Assembly (NCBI GenBank): GCA_003024175.1
Contig: MDYQ01000013.1
Location: 148,656-212,655 of the forward strand
Reading direction: 5' to 3'
From: Planoprotostelium fungivorum
Lineage: Eukaryota; Evosea; Variosea; Cavosteliida; Cavosteliaceae
Length of the DNA: 64,000 nucleotides
Shown here: in pieces, positions 21,821 through 33,841 of the stretch
Layout: each line of letters starts with the position of its first letter
Numbering within the stretch: position 1 is the stretch's first letter
Made by a program: the position numbers and the translations under genes
The notes under the pieces: model-generated
Told to the model about the DNA's origin: nothing
The model's database searches: none
The model's input: the letters and a program-made list of their open reading frames with translations, nothing else

Positions 21821-24406
21821 TTATCTATCATCCAGGATGTCTTCTATCCGATCCACGATCGTCTGTACAGCACCATCGATGTCTTTGGCGAACGAGCGCA
21901 GTACACCGGATAAGCCGTTCAGCCTCTCGATCTGTGGCAGCATCTGATAGAATTCATACAAGTCCATCGCTTGTTCCAGCAGTCCTTCACTCTCTAAATA
22001 TAATCCTACACAACATCAGCACGAGTTCATCATCGTTCGTGGTCATCGTCGTCAGCATCGTCGCACACATGATGTGACGGATAGATATTCGACCCACCCA
22101 ACCTCTGTGCATCTAAAGCTTGCAATACTTCTCCCTGCTCGTGAGCTTCTCTCAGAACATTCAGGTACCACGCGATCTGGTCTACGCCGACCACCCTCTT
22201 TCCCTCGAATTCTCTGCCGAACGCGTCACCATCCATCGCCTTCTAAAGAATCACCTGACAGCGGGATCGATCGAGGGTCGATCAGCGTGGGTTTCTATCT
22301 TATCCTGGCATCTTCTCACGATGTCGTGACACAGTTCATCCTCCCAACCTGTTACAATCAGTACATATCGATAGAAGATCCCCACCCGTTCGCAATATGG
22401 CCGTCTTGAGGTCCAACCACGTGTCGTAATCGTCGATACGATCTGCTATTTCGAAGGCTTGATGATAATGTTCTCCTCTCAGTAGAACGTGTAGGTGTCT
22501 CCTGTGACAGACATACAGATCGGCGGCCTTCACTTTCTTCACGTCGTAGTCTTCTTCACACGTCTCCAGTAGTCTCCTGACCACTTGCAAGATGTCCTCT
22601 ACTTCTCTTCCGTTGGCCGTACATTGCAAAACTAATTTCAGGAGGCAATCGAAAAGGAAGAGGAAGAGGGAAAAGCGTCTCTCGGTATCACTCTCTCTAT
22701 GGACTAGGGCCAAGCCATCATCGAATCTCTCTTCGTTTACGTATTGTCGTGAGAGGGGTAACATGCAGCCACCGGACATTTCCTCTGGTGTACAACCCAG
22801 GTGGAAGCGCAGTATGGCGAGGGGACCACCTCGAGAGAAGAGGAGGAGGTGAGGTGGTGGCCTCGATTGCGATGGGTTCGATACACTCGACCACTGAAGC
22901 AAGAGCGGAGATTGTAGCGTGGGGCAGATGCGAGAGTGATCCAGTAGTGTCGTATTGATGGGACGCAGGGTGAGGAGTTTGAGATTTGGATCGGTGATGA
23001 AGAGATGTTTGTCTGTGCTGAATGCGACGAGACCACTCGCGGAGCAAGCGAGAGACTCGATTTCATCACCAGTCTGTATACGTGTGTGAATGACAAGTTG
23101 GCAGACGATTGTTGTATTCAGATGATACATCCAAAATATCACGATAGAATGATTTGTGGAGAAGATGAAAATAGTGAGATGTGATTCACCTTGACGAAAT
23201 TTGCGTCTTGCATGTGTCCATTTCGAGTGTTGTAGATCGATACACCACCACTGTGCACGAAGAGTATGGCATCATCTGCAGTGCATTCTGCCTTGAGTAT
23301 ACTTCCTTTGATCGGTATGACATCCGATCGATCCTTCTGCGATATCCACTGTACAGATGCATTGAGAATGGATTTAGGGTTTATCGCGGATGATACTGTG
23401 ACTCACTCGATTCTGTTCCGGATAGTAACTCCATCGAACGAGTTTGACTTTACCGGCGAGAGACTTGATGACGTAAAGAAGGTGTGGGTCACACTGACTC
23501 ATCCTGCACATCACTCTTCTCTTCTTCGATGAAAATTCCGTGACGTAAGGTTCGTTCAACCGGATGCCTCCCCTGCAAACAGTTTGAATTTTGAATCTGG
23601 CGGGAAAAATTTCACCCTCGCTCGCTCGTCAGAGCATATATGCGAAATCCTCTGGGCTGACACACCATCAACATGGTCTCGTCACTGTTGACATGCAAGC
23701 TAGACCATTCTACATCCTCTAAATCCGTCGTGTGAACTGTCTTTGCACATGTGAGACGTGATATGGATGTAGAGGGTGATGATCTCACCGATGATGTCGT
23801 TCGTCGCAGGTCTCTCAAACTGATCTTTGGATTTTTTCGGTTCGAGAGTAAGATGAGCTGTGGACCTCCCCTCTCCCTTCCTTTGCCACCACCTTTGCTG
23901 AGACAGACACTGAGACCGCCACTGCCGAAGGTGGCTGCGGGTGTCTATCATCTGTGAAGAGGTGGAGGAAGATCTTCACCTCGATGGATCTTGCCTGTCG
24001 TCGATATGATGCGATCGGCCAGTTCGATCTGGCAGTGATCTGCTTCTATATGAAAGGATACTAGAGTCGAATCGTCCAATAACATCTGAGACGATAAGAC
24101 GACAGAAAATGTGATGTGATTCAATCATCATCACCCAAGCTCTGTCGTCTTGGAACCGAATGCATATCGGTTGTTGAGACGAAAATAAAGCTTCAAGACG
24201 GTCCAATGTCTTCTCCGATGTGCCAGCGCCATTATTCGCTATAAAAGACATCAACCGATGCAATATATCCGAACAGCTGACTCACCAGCGGTGGGTCTCT
24301 TGAATCTCTGGTATTGAGCCTCTTGTTTCTCATCTAATGTTAAGACCTTGTCGACTGTTCGCCAATCGGGAGGGATCACGTTCGTGCATTTGGCCCACAC
24401 CGACAT
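21821..24406 (-). CDS. Large WD-repeat/helical-repeat protein, trafficking or planar-polarity type (tentative)
   Basis: Minus-strand multi-exon gene ending at the TAA 21821-21823. The first half looks beta-propeller-like: SVWAKCTNVIPPDW, LLYVIKSLAGKVKLVRW, DVEWSSLHVNSDETMLMV and CSASGLVAFSTDKHLFITD. The second half is helical: DILQVVRRLLETCEEDYDV, LHVLLRGEHYHQAFEIADRI, DDYDTWLDLKTAI, WYLNVLREAHEQGEVLQ and RLGLYLESEGLLEQAMDLYE. This order recalls WDPCP/Fritz and other propeller-solenoid coat proteins, but I cannot fix the family. The ATG at 24406 is one choice; another at 24574 would overlap the start codon of the divergent primase gene. Confidence 0.55.
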
Positions 24407-24572
24407 GGTTACAGCTTCATCCAATAGATGTAAGCTACAGCCTCTGAAAGCTCTAAGAAAAGTCACCCAATGCGATGAGATCGCGAGGTGGCTCAATGTT
24501 TTGAGACGCTTATGGGTTGGCGGGAGATTCAAATTCAGTTGGCCCTCACATCGGCAACAAAAGAGGAACATC

Positions 24573-26391
24573 ATGGTCAAAACCATCGAATCGAAGGCGA
24601 AGATCTTTGTCTCGGATTCCAACAAGAGAACAGGAAAGAGTTGGATCAGTAATTATCAGATCCCACCAACAGATGATCTCAGCATCGACGACTTTCAGCA
24701 GTGGGGGCTGAATCGTATTCGAGGTGAGGAGATATAAGGAGATGAAATTCTTACCTTCTCAGTCCTGAAACACATTGACGAGTGCCGAATCAATGGAATC
24801 AGCGGTGACGATCTCAACAGGAAACTGAGAGCGATGGAAAATCAATTCTTACCCCTCACCAATGAAGAGGAACAGAAGAGAGACATTGTCAGCCATTGGA
24901 CACTCCGCCTCGCATACTGCCGCCCGTGAGTCCGTTGCATCATCACCTCTGATGTCTATAGAGCCGATCGTAATTGGTTTGTCACCCAAGAAGGTGCACT
25001 TTTGAAGTGGAGACTGAGCCAAAAGGATGATTACATCACTGAGTACCTATCGGATAACCATCTCGACCATCATTATCGTCTCGTCACGACACAAGAGAGA
25101 GAACCATTCCAGAAGAACCTCAAGTCATTGTTTGGAGAGAAGCCCGTCTACAAACTCCCCTTCGAACAAGCTCTCGACCTCTTGAGACAGAAGAAGGTGA
25201 AACCTCTCATCGTCGATCACGTATCGAGATGGAGATATGTCAACATATGATATCATGCACATCCATGCGATCGATGTTGACCGACGGCAGGTCTTACTCC
25301 ACAACGGTGATTGTTTCGTCAGCAAAGACGATTTCGCATCCATCCTCGTCGCCGCGTTCAAGAATGACCTCCACGATGCGTTGGCCGTGTTCTACAAGGC
25401 TCAGGCCAATATTTTAAACCAGAACGATACCATCGCTCCCTTTGTAGAACACGTGGGCACCATGTACTTTGGTAGTGACTACGGAGTGAGACGAAATTTC
25501 CACGCATTTTCACTGAAATTTCCACAGGTCGACTCGACGAAGAGATCAGGTCAAGTCAAACCCGCAGACGTGAATTGATTTCGTTTTATTGTCCGTTTAT
25601 ACCGTTGTAGATCGACATGCTCGACAAGAGATCATTTCCGATGTGCATGCACAATTCTCACACCAAGTTGCGAGAGACTCACCACCTCAAGCACGCCGCC
25701 AGAATGCAATACGGTCTATTTCTCAAGGTAATCCATCTACAACGAGCCACTCCTGACCCTCCCAGGGCATCGGACTGTCTTTGGAGGATGCCCTCTCCTT
25801 CTGGCGCACAGAGTTCACTCGCGTGATGGGCGTGGACAAGTTTGACAAGGAGTACAGCTACAACATCAGACACAACTATGGAAAGGAAGGAAAGAGAACA
25901 GACTACACTCCTTACTCTTGCATCAAGATCATCAACAACGGAGGGGGCAATGATCACGGGTGCCCCTTTAAAAACTTTGATGCGGTCAATCTGAGGGTCA
26001 ACATGCTTCAGAGAGGTGATGATGATGATGATGATCGGATGATGATGGTGGACAGGTGTGCCTGAGAACGGCGTGAGCGAAGTTTTGACTTTGGTCAAAG
26101 ACCACCACTATCAGGTGATCATCCATCACGATCACCGATCATCATCTCATCATCGATCGATGATCTCATTCTAACGATGACGATCAGATCGCTTGTAGAA
26201 AGCATTTCGAGTGGACTCACCCCAACAACAACTTCCAAGAGCTGAGCATCCAACACCCCAACCAATACTTTGAGCACTCTGAAAAGTTTTTCAACAACGG
26301 AGAACAAGCCAAGGGAGAGAAGAAGACAGAGAAAGATTTCCTCGAAGAGAACCAATTGGAGGAGGCAGATCTGATCGCATTGGAGAATTAA
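24573..26391 (+). CDS. PRIM2: DNA primase large subunit (PRIM2/Pri2), 9 exons
   Basis: Iron-sulfur subunit of the primase-polymerase alpha complex that starts DNA strands. The N-terminal helical domain begins [20 protein letters not shown], then [17 protein letters not shown] and [12 protein letters not shown]. The C-terminal 4Fe-4S domain has [67 protein letters not shown] and the last cysteine in [12 protein letters not shown]. Exons: 24573-24723, 24763-24925, 24962-25196, 25291-25485, 25528-25569, 25611-25727, 25766-26015, 26056-26114, 26188-26391. All candidate cluster cysteines (MCMH, YSC, GCPF, ACRKHF) are kept. The start is the first ATG in frame before the conserved core. Confidence 0.93.
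25728..25765 (+). repeat. 38-nt intron with CTACAACGAGCCA
   Basis: CTACAACGAGCCA at 25737-25749 inside an intron of the primase gene, the commonest form of the intron motif. A neighbouring intron ends in CGTTGTAG at 25603-25610. Confidence 0.7.
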
Positions 26392-26558
26392 AATATATGA
26401 TAGAGACAACTTTTCGTCGTTTTAGAGAATGAGGCGTGATGGCTTGTGATACGTTTGAGAACAACTGATGATGAGATCATTAAGAAGATGATGGAATTTT
26501 AGTCTCACGCGCCAACGTTTATTTCCGTCACAGACGATGACAGGTTCATGATGTACAA

Positions 26559-27408
26559 TCAAGATATGATACACTTTTTTCCTTTCTTTCCTCTCTTCTC
26601 CTTTGATAAGACGCACTTCACTGCCTCCTCAAACTGCAATGTGTCAGACCATCATCATCGTCTAAGATGATTCGAGATGAACGTTCACCAGTTGGTTGAC
26701 TCCCTTCTGTGTCATGGAAGAACATTCGATGTAGAGCTCAGCGCCAATTTCCTTCGCCTTATCTTCTCCCTCTTCCATCGTGATGGGTTTCTTTCCTCTT
26801 TGAGACAATCTCAACAGCATGTCTCGATCTTCTCGAAGGTCTATCTTGGTTCCCACGAGGATGATCTTTGCATGTGGACAATCTGAAAATGAGTCGACAT
26901 GTGATACGAATGAGAGGTCGAGAGGTGAATGATGGACGAAGAATGGATATCTTACGTCTCTTGAGGTCGGGTAACCATCGCTGAGAGACGTTTTCGAAAG
27001 AGTTTGGGGAGACGATCGAGAAGCATATCAGGAACACGTCGGTCGATGGATATGAAAGTGGCCGGAGGTGCTGCGCCGTTGAGAATGATAGTGGTAATCA
27101 TTCCTCACATCAAAGTCTTCTCCCCCCATTGTATCCCACATTTGCAGCATGACAGCTCGGTCACTGACTACGATATTCCTCATAGACGAGTCAAAGGTAC
27201 TGGGTATATATCCCGCTGTCCATACGTTAGTCACAATGTATGACGATGCATCTTCTTACTCAGAAACGCATCTGTGGTATCTATCTCTCGTCAATCGTCA
27301 CCTCTTCCATACACATCAGACGTTCTCACATGCAAAGAAGAGCGAAGTCTTGCCCACTGAGCCATCCCCTACAGCACCCAGTCGAACAGTGCGAACAGAG
27401 ACAGACAT
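26559..27408 (-). CDS. Atypical Rho/Rac-family small GTPase with CAAX box
   Basis: Minus-strand Rho-type GTPase, a membrane-bound switch for the actin cytoskeleton. P-loop [15 protein letters not shown], switch I GYIPSTFD, switch [12 protein letters not shown], then [29 protein letters not shown]-like [22 protein letters not shown] (NKxD type), [17 protein letters not shown] (SAL type). It ends with a polybasic tail and CIIS, a prenylation box. Switch II departs from DTAGQEDY: Ala59 is Met and the catalytic Gln61 is Gly, read directly at about 27095-27130. Stop at 26559-26561. Residue changes suggest low intrinsic GTP hydrolysis; that is inference. Confidence 0.88.
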
Positions 27409-28357
27409 GGATGTATAGGAAGAGAAGGCGATAGAGACAATAAGAAGATGAAGAGATGATGTGGCTTGGTTCGCCGAAGGCAGTTCATCGTTTTGGTCAG
27501 TCCCGAACGGCTGACAGAATTGTAGACATCATCATTTTGATCTCACAACGAGCTCTGCGCAGACAAAGAAGGGGGGAACGAAGCTGACCGTTATGGATAG
27601 AATGCAGCAGAGAGTCCCGCGGGCGTATGAAGATGTCGATGTTGATCTGTTGAATGAGGGAGTACCTTCTATGTATAGATCGTCGAGACCACTTCCTGTT
27701 GCTCTTTCAGATGTGTTCTGTATTAATATTGAAAGAAATTACAAGGTGGAAGCCAAAGTACGTGGACAATGGAGAGGTCCAGCGGATCATCGGAGAGTGT
27801 CGTGGAAGAAAAGTCGGTCGTTGATCGCCATCGTAATACGAAGGATGGTCTGTTCTGCCTCCACGATGATCAGAAGCTAGAAGGACAAATACAAAGCAGG
27901 AGGATGTTACGTGTAGGCCTCTTCTCGTTGCTGTGACCTCCCTCGCGATCGAAATTTGATGAGATCTCACACCACCTGGTGTGTCCTCATAGGCTTTCAT
28001 TCCACGATGACGACACCACCACCGAAATAGCTGTGGAAGGTAGCATTTCTATTATGGCGCACTGCCATCACGAGAGGATGAGTCCAGGGAGACGGTGTTC
28101 TATGCTCTGATAAGCCTCCCTCTAATCACATTTACCGGTGTCCCTACCGTCGGGAAAGAGACACCTGCCTCGATTTATCACGCGCAACCATAGGCAGCAC
28201 GTCAGTGGAAGAGAGAAACCCGACAAAATCTCTCGTCAGTAGTAGGGGCTTCTATTGCGGCAAAGCCTCAAGCGCCTTGCGAGATAGAGAGACTGTCGGC
28301 GTCTATATCGGTAGAGATCACAAAGAGTTTGTGGCCAGATAAAGTCATTCGTTAGAG
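27409..28357. other. Intergenic region with an unassigned open frame at 27593
   Basis: A plus-strand frame from ATG 27593 to 27880 (MDRMQQRVPRAYEDVDVD...) could be the 5' exon of an unknown gene or an upstream exon of the cyclin gene, but I find no family match or clear splice partner. 27900-28350 shows nothing recognisable. Confidence 0.25.
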
Positions 28358-29041
28358 ATGACACAGATCGCATACCAACCGAATGGATCTCGACTTCAAG
28401 AGCTGCAGTTCTTGTCATTGGACGTAGAGACGAGACCCCGCAGAGATAGCATGTCCCCGAGAGCACTGTCCATGCATCGATCTCGATCGTGCTCGCTGAT
28501 AGAAGGCCTGACCGAGGAGGAAATGAAACAACTTCAATCCGAGATCGACATCCTCTTGTGGGGAACCCGTCTACGGCTGCCAAAGAAAGGAGGGACATCA
28601 GACATCACGGAGAGGGAGCTCTATGACTTCATCAACATCTTCTCAAAGGGGTGGCTGGCCAGTGGAGAAGAGGATCTCACACCATTGGAGACGACACAGG
28701 CGAGGGACGTGGTCTTGGGGATCTTTGAGTTAAGAGGCCAACCGACGAGGTTCTACATTCCAGTCCTCGTCTATACCGATCGATACATCAAGAAGAGAGG
28801 AAAGGTAGAGAGGCGCTGCCTGGCACCACTACTCTTCATGGCCTCCATCTTGGCCGTCAAATTCTGGTCAGAGGCGGGCATCAACTTGAAACACACATCA
28901 CTGGTGTGTGGGGTCGATCGAGTGGCTCTGTTGGACTTCGAATGGAAGTTTCTGGCGGCATTAGAGTATTCTCTATTCGTATCGGAAGATGAAGCGCTCC
29001 TCTACCGATCAACGGGCGAAAGTAAGAGTGGGAATCATTGA
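28358..29041 (+). CDS. Cyclin-box protein, PHO80/cyclin-P-like, single exon
   Basis: Intronless frame of 227 codons starting at ATG 28358. A Ser/Arg-rich N-terminus (RPRRDSMSPRALSMHRSRS) has likely phosphorylation sites. The cyclin box reads FYIPVLVYTDRYIKKRGKVE, LAPLLFMASILAVKFWSEAG and VALLDFEWKFLAALEYSLF, which matches the five-helix fold of PHO80-type cyclins that bind a CDK. The lack of introns is unusual in this window and could mean a retrocopy or simple loss. The CDK partner is unknown. Confidence 0.7.
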   Translation: MTQIAYQPNGSRLQELQFLSLDVETRPRRDSMSPRALSMHRSRSCSLIEGLTEEEMKQLQSEIDILLWGTRLRLPKKGGTSDITERELYDFINIFSKGWLASGEEDLTPLETTQARDVVLGIFELRGQPTRFYIPVLVYTDRYIKKRGKVERRCLAPLLFMASILAVKFWSEAGINLKHTSLVCGVDRVALLDFEWKFLAALEYSLFVSEDEALLYRSTGESKSGNH

Positions 29042-29705
29042 ACATTAAAGTGTACATGTTTTATATCGTTCTCTTTTCTCTCGTATACATAGCCATTGTG
29101 TGACCTATAAGATGTGAGTTTGAGAACGCTTCACATCAATTCGAGATGAAATGAAAGCTTCAGAGAGCTGTTATGCTCGGGTCAATCATCATGATCAGTT
29201 TGGGGCGACACAGAATAGTCATCAGGAAAGAGAGAAAGGAAGAAGAATGGTGGAGAGAGACTCACCAGTGGCCGAGGATGGAAAGAATGACGATCACCGA
29301 TCGCTGGCTCATTCTACAATGAGACGTTTTTACCACGATATATTCTTCATTTCTCTGTTGGTGTAAAGAGGCTGGTGTCATACTTCCACATTCGATTGCG
29401 TTCGTTGCCTTTCACGTACGTACACACTCTTCCTTCTCGACTTCTCGAACATGCGTCATCACACCGCATCAGACGGAGTTTTCGTGCAACCTCACACACA
29501 TGAGACGATTGACGCGACAACAAGAATTTCTCACCACACGAAAACTCTTGCTGAATACAAATCTTCCATACTGCTGAGAAGGTTTCCCACACTTCTCCAG
29601 ACGTCTAGGAAGCTTCCGTCGGCACAAAAACGCCATTCTCGTCTTGGAAAAGTTAGAAAATCTCCTGACAGAACACTCTAACAAAACAGCGGGAGCATCA
29701 TACAG
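29042..29705. other. Intergenic region
   Basis: Spacer between the cyclin and transporter genes. A short minus-strand frame from ATG 29636 to 29469 (MAFLCRRKLPRRLEKCGKPS) is basic and could be a small protein, but there is no second line of support. Confidence 0.25.
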
Positions 29706-31993
29706 ATGGCAATCGACTACGGATCAGAAGGGTCGACAGACGCCCCAATCAACGGACAGAATGACACGTTCTATGACGAACATGGAAACGTCTTGGAGGT
29801 AATGGATCCGAATGGATCGAAGCAAGTGGCTGACAGCGGATCCAGGTGTATCAGGACTCAACGACGGGTCTATGGTACTCTCTCAATGCAAAGGGTACAC
29901 CTGTATGGAGAGCAGCCATCAGTGCTATGGCCACAGTGGCTGGAATTGGAGTTGTATCCTTTGTCAAGTCCTTTTGACCTGCTCGCGCAGAGTTGCATAT
30001 GATGTTCTACATGATATGTTTCCTTGACTCGATCTTCACAGCTCGGACTCTCGAAAGGTTTATCTCAGGTAACGGTTGACGATCTTTGTCTTTGACTGAT
30101 CCGATCCAGGCTGGTTGGGTTGGCATTCCTCTTCTCATTTTCCTCGGTTTCATGTCCAATTACACAGCCAAGGTAATGCATCGTTTCAAACCACTGCTTC
30201 CATACATCCCCATTCGTGATACCATCTCTAACATACACTACAGGTACTCCTGAAGAGTATGTACCTCCAGAGAGAGACTGTCACGACCACGTGAGTGTCC
30301 CTCCATGCATCTAGACTGATGCAACACAGCTATCACGGCCTATCCAGAGTTGCATTCGGCACCACGGGCTACTACATTGTCATCTTCATGCAAAATCTCG
30401 CTCTCTTCTCCGCTTCCACTCTCTTCCTCGTTCTATCGGGTGACCGTCCATCCCATCCTCCATACAGATCACATGATCCATCTTCACCTCCTCACGAACG
30501 TCTCAGGCATCAACATCCACGACCTCTTTAAGAGTTGGGGTCTGCCAGAATTTCACATGGCCTATTACGTCGCAGCCACCGGTCTCATTGTCCTCCTGCC
30601 CATCGTCGGTCTTAAGACATTACGCGAAGTCTCGTGGATCGCGTGAGTGAAAAGAAACGACGGGAGTGGACGTTGAAATTATGACAGTGTCTTTGGCATC
30701 GCCGCCACAGTCCTCACCATCATCATCATCATCGTCATGCCGCCGATCATGAAGTCGGTGACGTTGAGTGGGAACATGAGCCACCCACAGACGACCGTCA
30801 TCTCGACGATCAACTTCCCTACGGCATTTGCAACGATGGTCTTTGCATTCGGAGGACACAATGTGGTGAGTGATCGTGATGATCATCGTCACACGTTCAT
30901 CACATCATCATCCGTCTTCTCGATGCGATGGCGAGACATCATCAAACACTCTTTAGAATTCGATCCACACAACCACCATCCACCATCCACCATCATCATC
31001 ATCGTGTCGAAGCGTACAATCTGATGACGTCATCAAAGTTTCCCGCCCTCGCTTCTACCATGAGAGACACCCGCTCCTACGGTACATTTCTCAACGTTGC
31101 CTTCGTGTGCGTCATCATCCTCTACTTACCCCCCGCCATCCTCCCCTACATCTACTTTGGTGATGCCGTACGTAACCCGAAATTTCGTCCGATTTTCACA
31201 CCCCGCCAGGTCAAGAGTCCAGTTTTAGAGTCCCTGTCTACGGCCGTGGCCGGTCTGTCCAGGTCGTACACCGTACCGATCGATCTTGCCCTTGTGGCAA
31301 TCACACTTCACTTGTGGTTGACGATTCCCATCTTGAACAATCCGGTCTTCTTGTACTTTGAAGAGGTGACGAGGTTAGACAAGGCGAAGGCTGCACCCGT
31401 CTATCGCATACTGTATCGAACGGCTATATTGGCTCTTCAAGTGCTCGTCGCGTGTGTGGTGAGTGCTTCTATCGAATGTAGACATCAGCGACATCTCCTC
31501 TTTCGTTTTTCCCGTACATGTGTTTTTCTATTTATGTATGTGTAAATAGAAAGACCAGTGAAATGGTTTGAAATGATATATTCATCATGTATCACATTCA
31601 ATACACGCTCGAAATTGAATGGTTAACGCGAACGGACAGGTCAAAGACTTTGGTGACTTTATGGATCTGTTAGGAAGCACCGTCATCTCGGCCACTGTCT
31701 TCTTCTTCCCCTGTCTCATGTACCTCAAACTCAACTGGAACAACATCCCCGTGTACGAGAAGATGTGGAACTATGTCGTCCTCCTGCTGGCATCTCTCGG
31801 TAGCATCGTTGGTTTCATCAGTGCGTCGATCGAATTGGGCAAAGACTTTACGGGCAGAAAGGATTTTCAGCTGGACATGAAGACGAGGTACATCATCATC
31901 GGGTCAACGACGGGAGCGGCTGCCATACTCTTAGCATTGGCTTTTCATCTCATCGCGGTCAAGAACAGAAGGAGCGGATACCAAGCGATATAA
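29706..31993 (+). CDS. Amino acid transporter, AAAP/SLC32-36 family, multi-exon
   Basis: Multipass amino acid permease, probably vacuolar or plasma-membrane. An acidic cytosolic N-terminus from ATG 29706 (MAIDYGSEGSTDAPINGQND) leads to WRAAISAMATVAGIGVLGLS, the conserved first helix. Then come GWVGIPLLIFLGFMSNYTAK, FGTTGYYIVIFMQNLALFSA, LREVSWIAVFGIAATVLTI, FPTAFATMVFAFGGHNVFPA and LWLTIPILNNPVFLY. The carboxyl end (VKNRRSGYQAI) precedes TAA 31991-31993. About nine introns, one of them GAAATTT-rich (near 31168-31208). About eleven membrane helices are visible. Substrate is not known. Confidence 0.88.
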
Positions 31994-32831
31994 AGTGTTC
32001 AGTTCATCTTTTGGTTCATTTGATGATGAAGGTGATGGGAGGAAAGAGAAGTGCAGATGAGATGTGGAACATCTTCTGAATCCATCATCGAAGTCACAAC
32101 AACCGAGAGAAATCTCTTTTATGTTCAATTCTTCGTGGTGCGTTCCTGCTCGATGATGTTGTCTTCTTGACACCACGATCCTCACTCGAGTATATAGCTT
32201 AGCCATCCTATACTGTGATGTCGTGATCTCTTCACACGCCACTCGACCTTTGATGTCTACTTGTGTGTCCGCTTGAAGATGGTTTTCACCAGAGCTCATT
32301 CGCGACGTTCATCCAAAGTAGAGATTGAGATTTTCGGCCTGAACGTTACCTTCACAACGATTAGGTGATCAGATGCGGGGTCAGCGTACGTCGCTTCGTG
32401 TGGACTTGGTTGATATAGCCTTCTGTTGAGGCACAGAGATGGGCCGCTGAGTAGTGTGACGTTGTTTCAAGCCTCCCCAATGTTGAAGTCTCTTCCTTGC
32501 GACCCCTGTGCCATCGATGAACAGACATCTCTTGATTCTCAACTCGAGGTCCTCACCAAAAAGATGGATCCCTCCATCAGAATCTTGAGGAGGATCTCAC
32601 CTCTGTTTTCAAATCTACCGTCATCGTGACGGTGTCTTCCTGCTGAGCGACCTGGGATCATATTTCTCAAAGTGTGTCTGTGTGATTGTGATTTGTTTCG
32701 GAGGTGATTCCGGAACGAAAAAGTTCGCTCCAACATGAATACCACCCAACTCCAAAGTTCATGGTAGCGTTGCAAAGGTGAACGATGAAAAGAGAATAAA
32801 TGAAAGAGATCTATTTTTACAGACAAATGAT
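31994..32831. other. Intergenic region with a possible small plus-strand gene
   Basis: An exon-like frame from ATG 32279 (MVFTRAHSRRSSKVEIEIFG) ends at a GT donor near 32362. Another frame runs 32480-32630 (SLDSQLEVLTKKMDPSI). These might form a small gene ending near 32650, but the middle exons could not be placed. No family is recognised. Confidence 0.3.
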
Positions 32832-33841
32832 TTAAGCATCTACGGGTGCATCAGGCTGGTTGCTAGGTTGGGCCGCAATGAAGGCAGGGAGAACAGACAA
32901 GTTCTATCCTCCATCAGTCATCTCCATCTTTTTCATCATCTCATCTTCACCTCGCAGACTCGGACGATGGTGGGGTATTTTGTCATGTCCACTTTCCAGC
33001 GAACAGCATTGTATACCTGTTTGAGTCAATCTTTTCAACTCGAAAGAAATTCACCTGAGGTACCAGGCAGACATCAGCCATGGTAACATCATCTCCCACG
33101 CTGATGGGATGTTTAGTGAGAATTCGATCTACATCGAGCCAAACCTGTATTTTCCAGCCAGGGGGGCCAGCATCTGCTCTAATGCATCGAAACCAAGGGA
33201 GATCCAATATTGAGCCCAGGCAGCCCTTTGATCAGGATCTTCACTGTATTTCTTCTGGACTCGAAGGTTCTGAATGGAAATGAGGAGACGGGATGCATTA
33301 TAGTGGACGTGTCGATGAAGAGACGAACCTGGATGGGATGGATGTCGGAGACGATGGTGCCCACGATGGCTCTGACCTGCACGACATTTGAGAACTCCCA
33401 TTCCAACAATGTGATGTGATAATGTATCGCACCTGTGCTCTCTTGTAGGCATCGAGGGGTAACAGGGAGGGAAAGGAGTGTGTCTCCTCTAGATATTCTA
33501 TGATGGCGGACGACTGTGTCAGAGTCCTTCCATCTGTCAATTTGAGAGCCGGAATCTCTGCCAACGGATGGATCTATCTTTCCATCAGAGGGTCCATCGC
33601 TATGATTATCATTCACCTTCTTGTATTCTTCAGATTGTTGTTCGTTCTTGAGGAGGTTGATGGGATGGATACGATGGGGGATGTTCTTGAAGGCCAAGGC
33701 GATGCGGACTCTCCAACTGGCGGTGCTACGCCAGTATGAGAAGAGCTCGTACTCCTGACCTTGTTGAATGGCTTTGTCGACTTCATCGGAAGCTGCCGTA
33801 GGGTATGCATGAGTGTGGATGATGGGTGTTGTGCTTGCCAT
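32832..33841 (-). CDS. Maleylacetoacetate isomerase / zeta-class glutathione transferase
   Basis: Zeta GST acting in tyrosine and phenylalanine breakdown (maleylacetoacetate to fumarylacetoacetate). From ATG 33841 there is a ~30-residue N-terminal extension, then YELFSYWRSTASWRVRIALA, FKNIPHRIHPINLLKNEQQS, PLAEIPALKLTDGRTLTQSS and AIIEYLEETHSFPSLLP. The C-terminal helical domain has SDIHPIQNLRVQKKY, WISLGFDALEQMLA and VTMADVCLVPQVYNA. The last exon ends QPDAPVDA before TAA 32832-32834. The usual SSCS active-site start reads STAS, so the cysteine is replaced, as in many bacterial relatives. About six exons. Confidence 0.9.
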
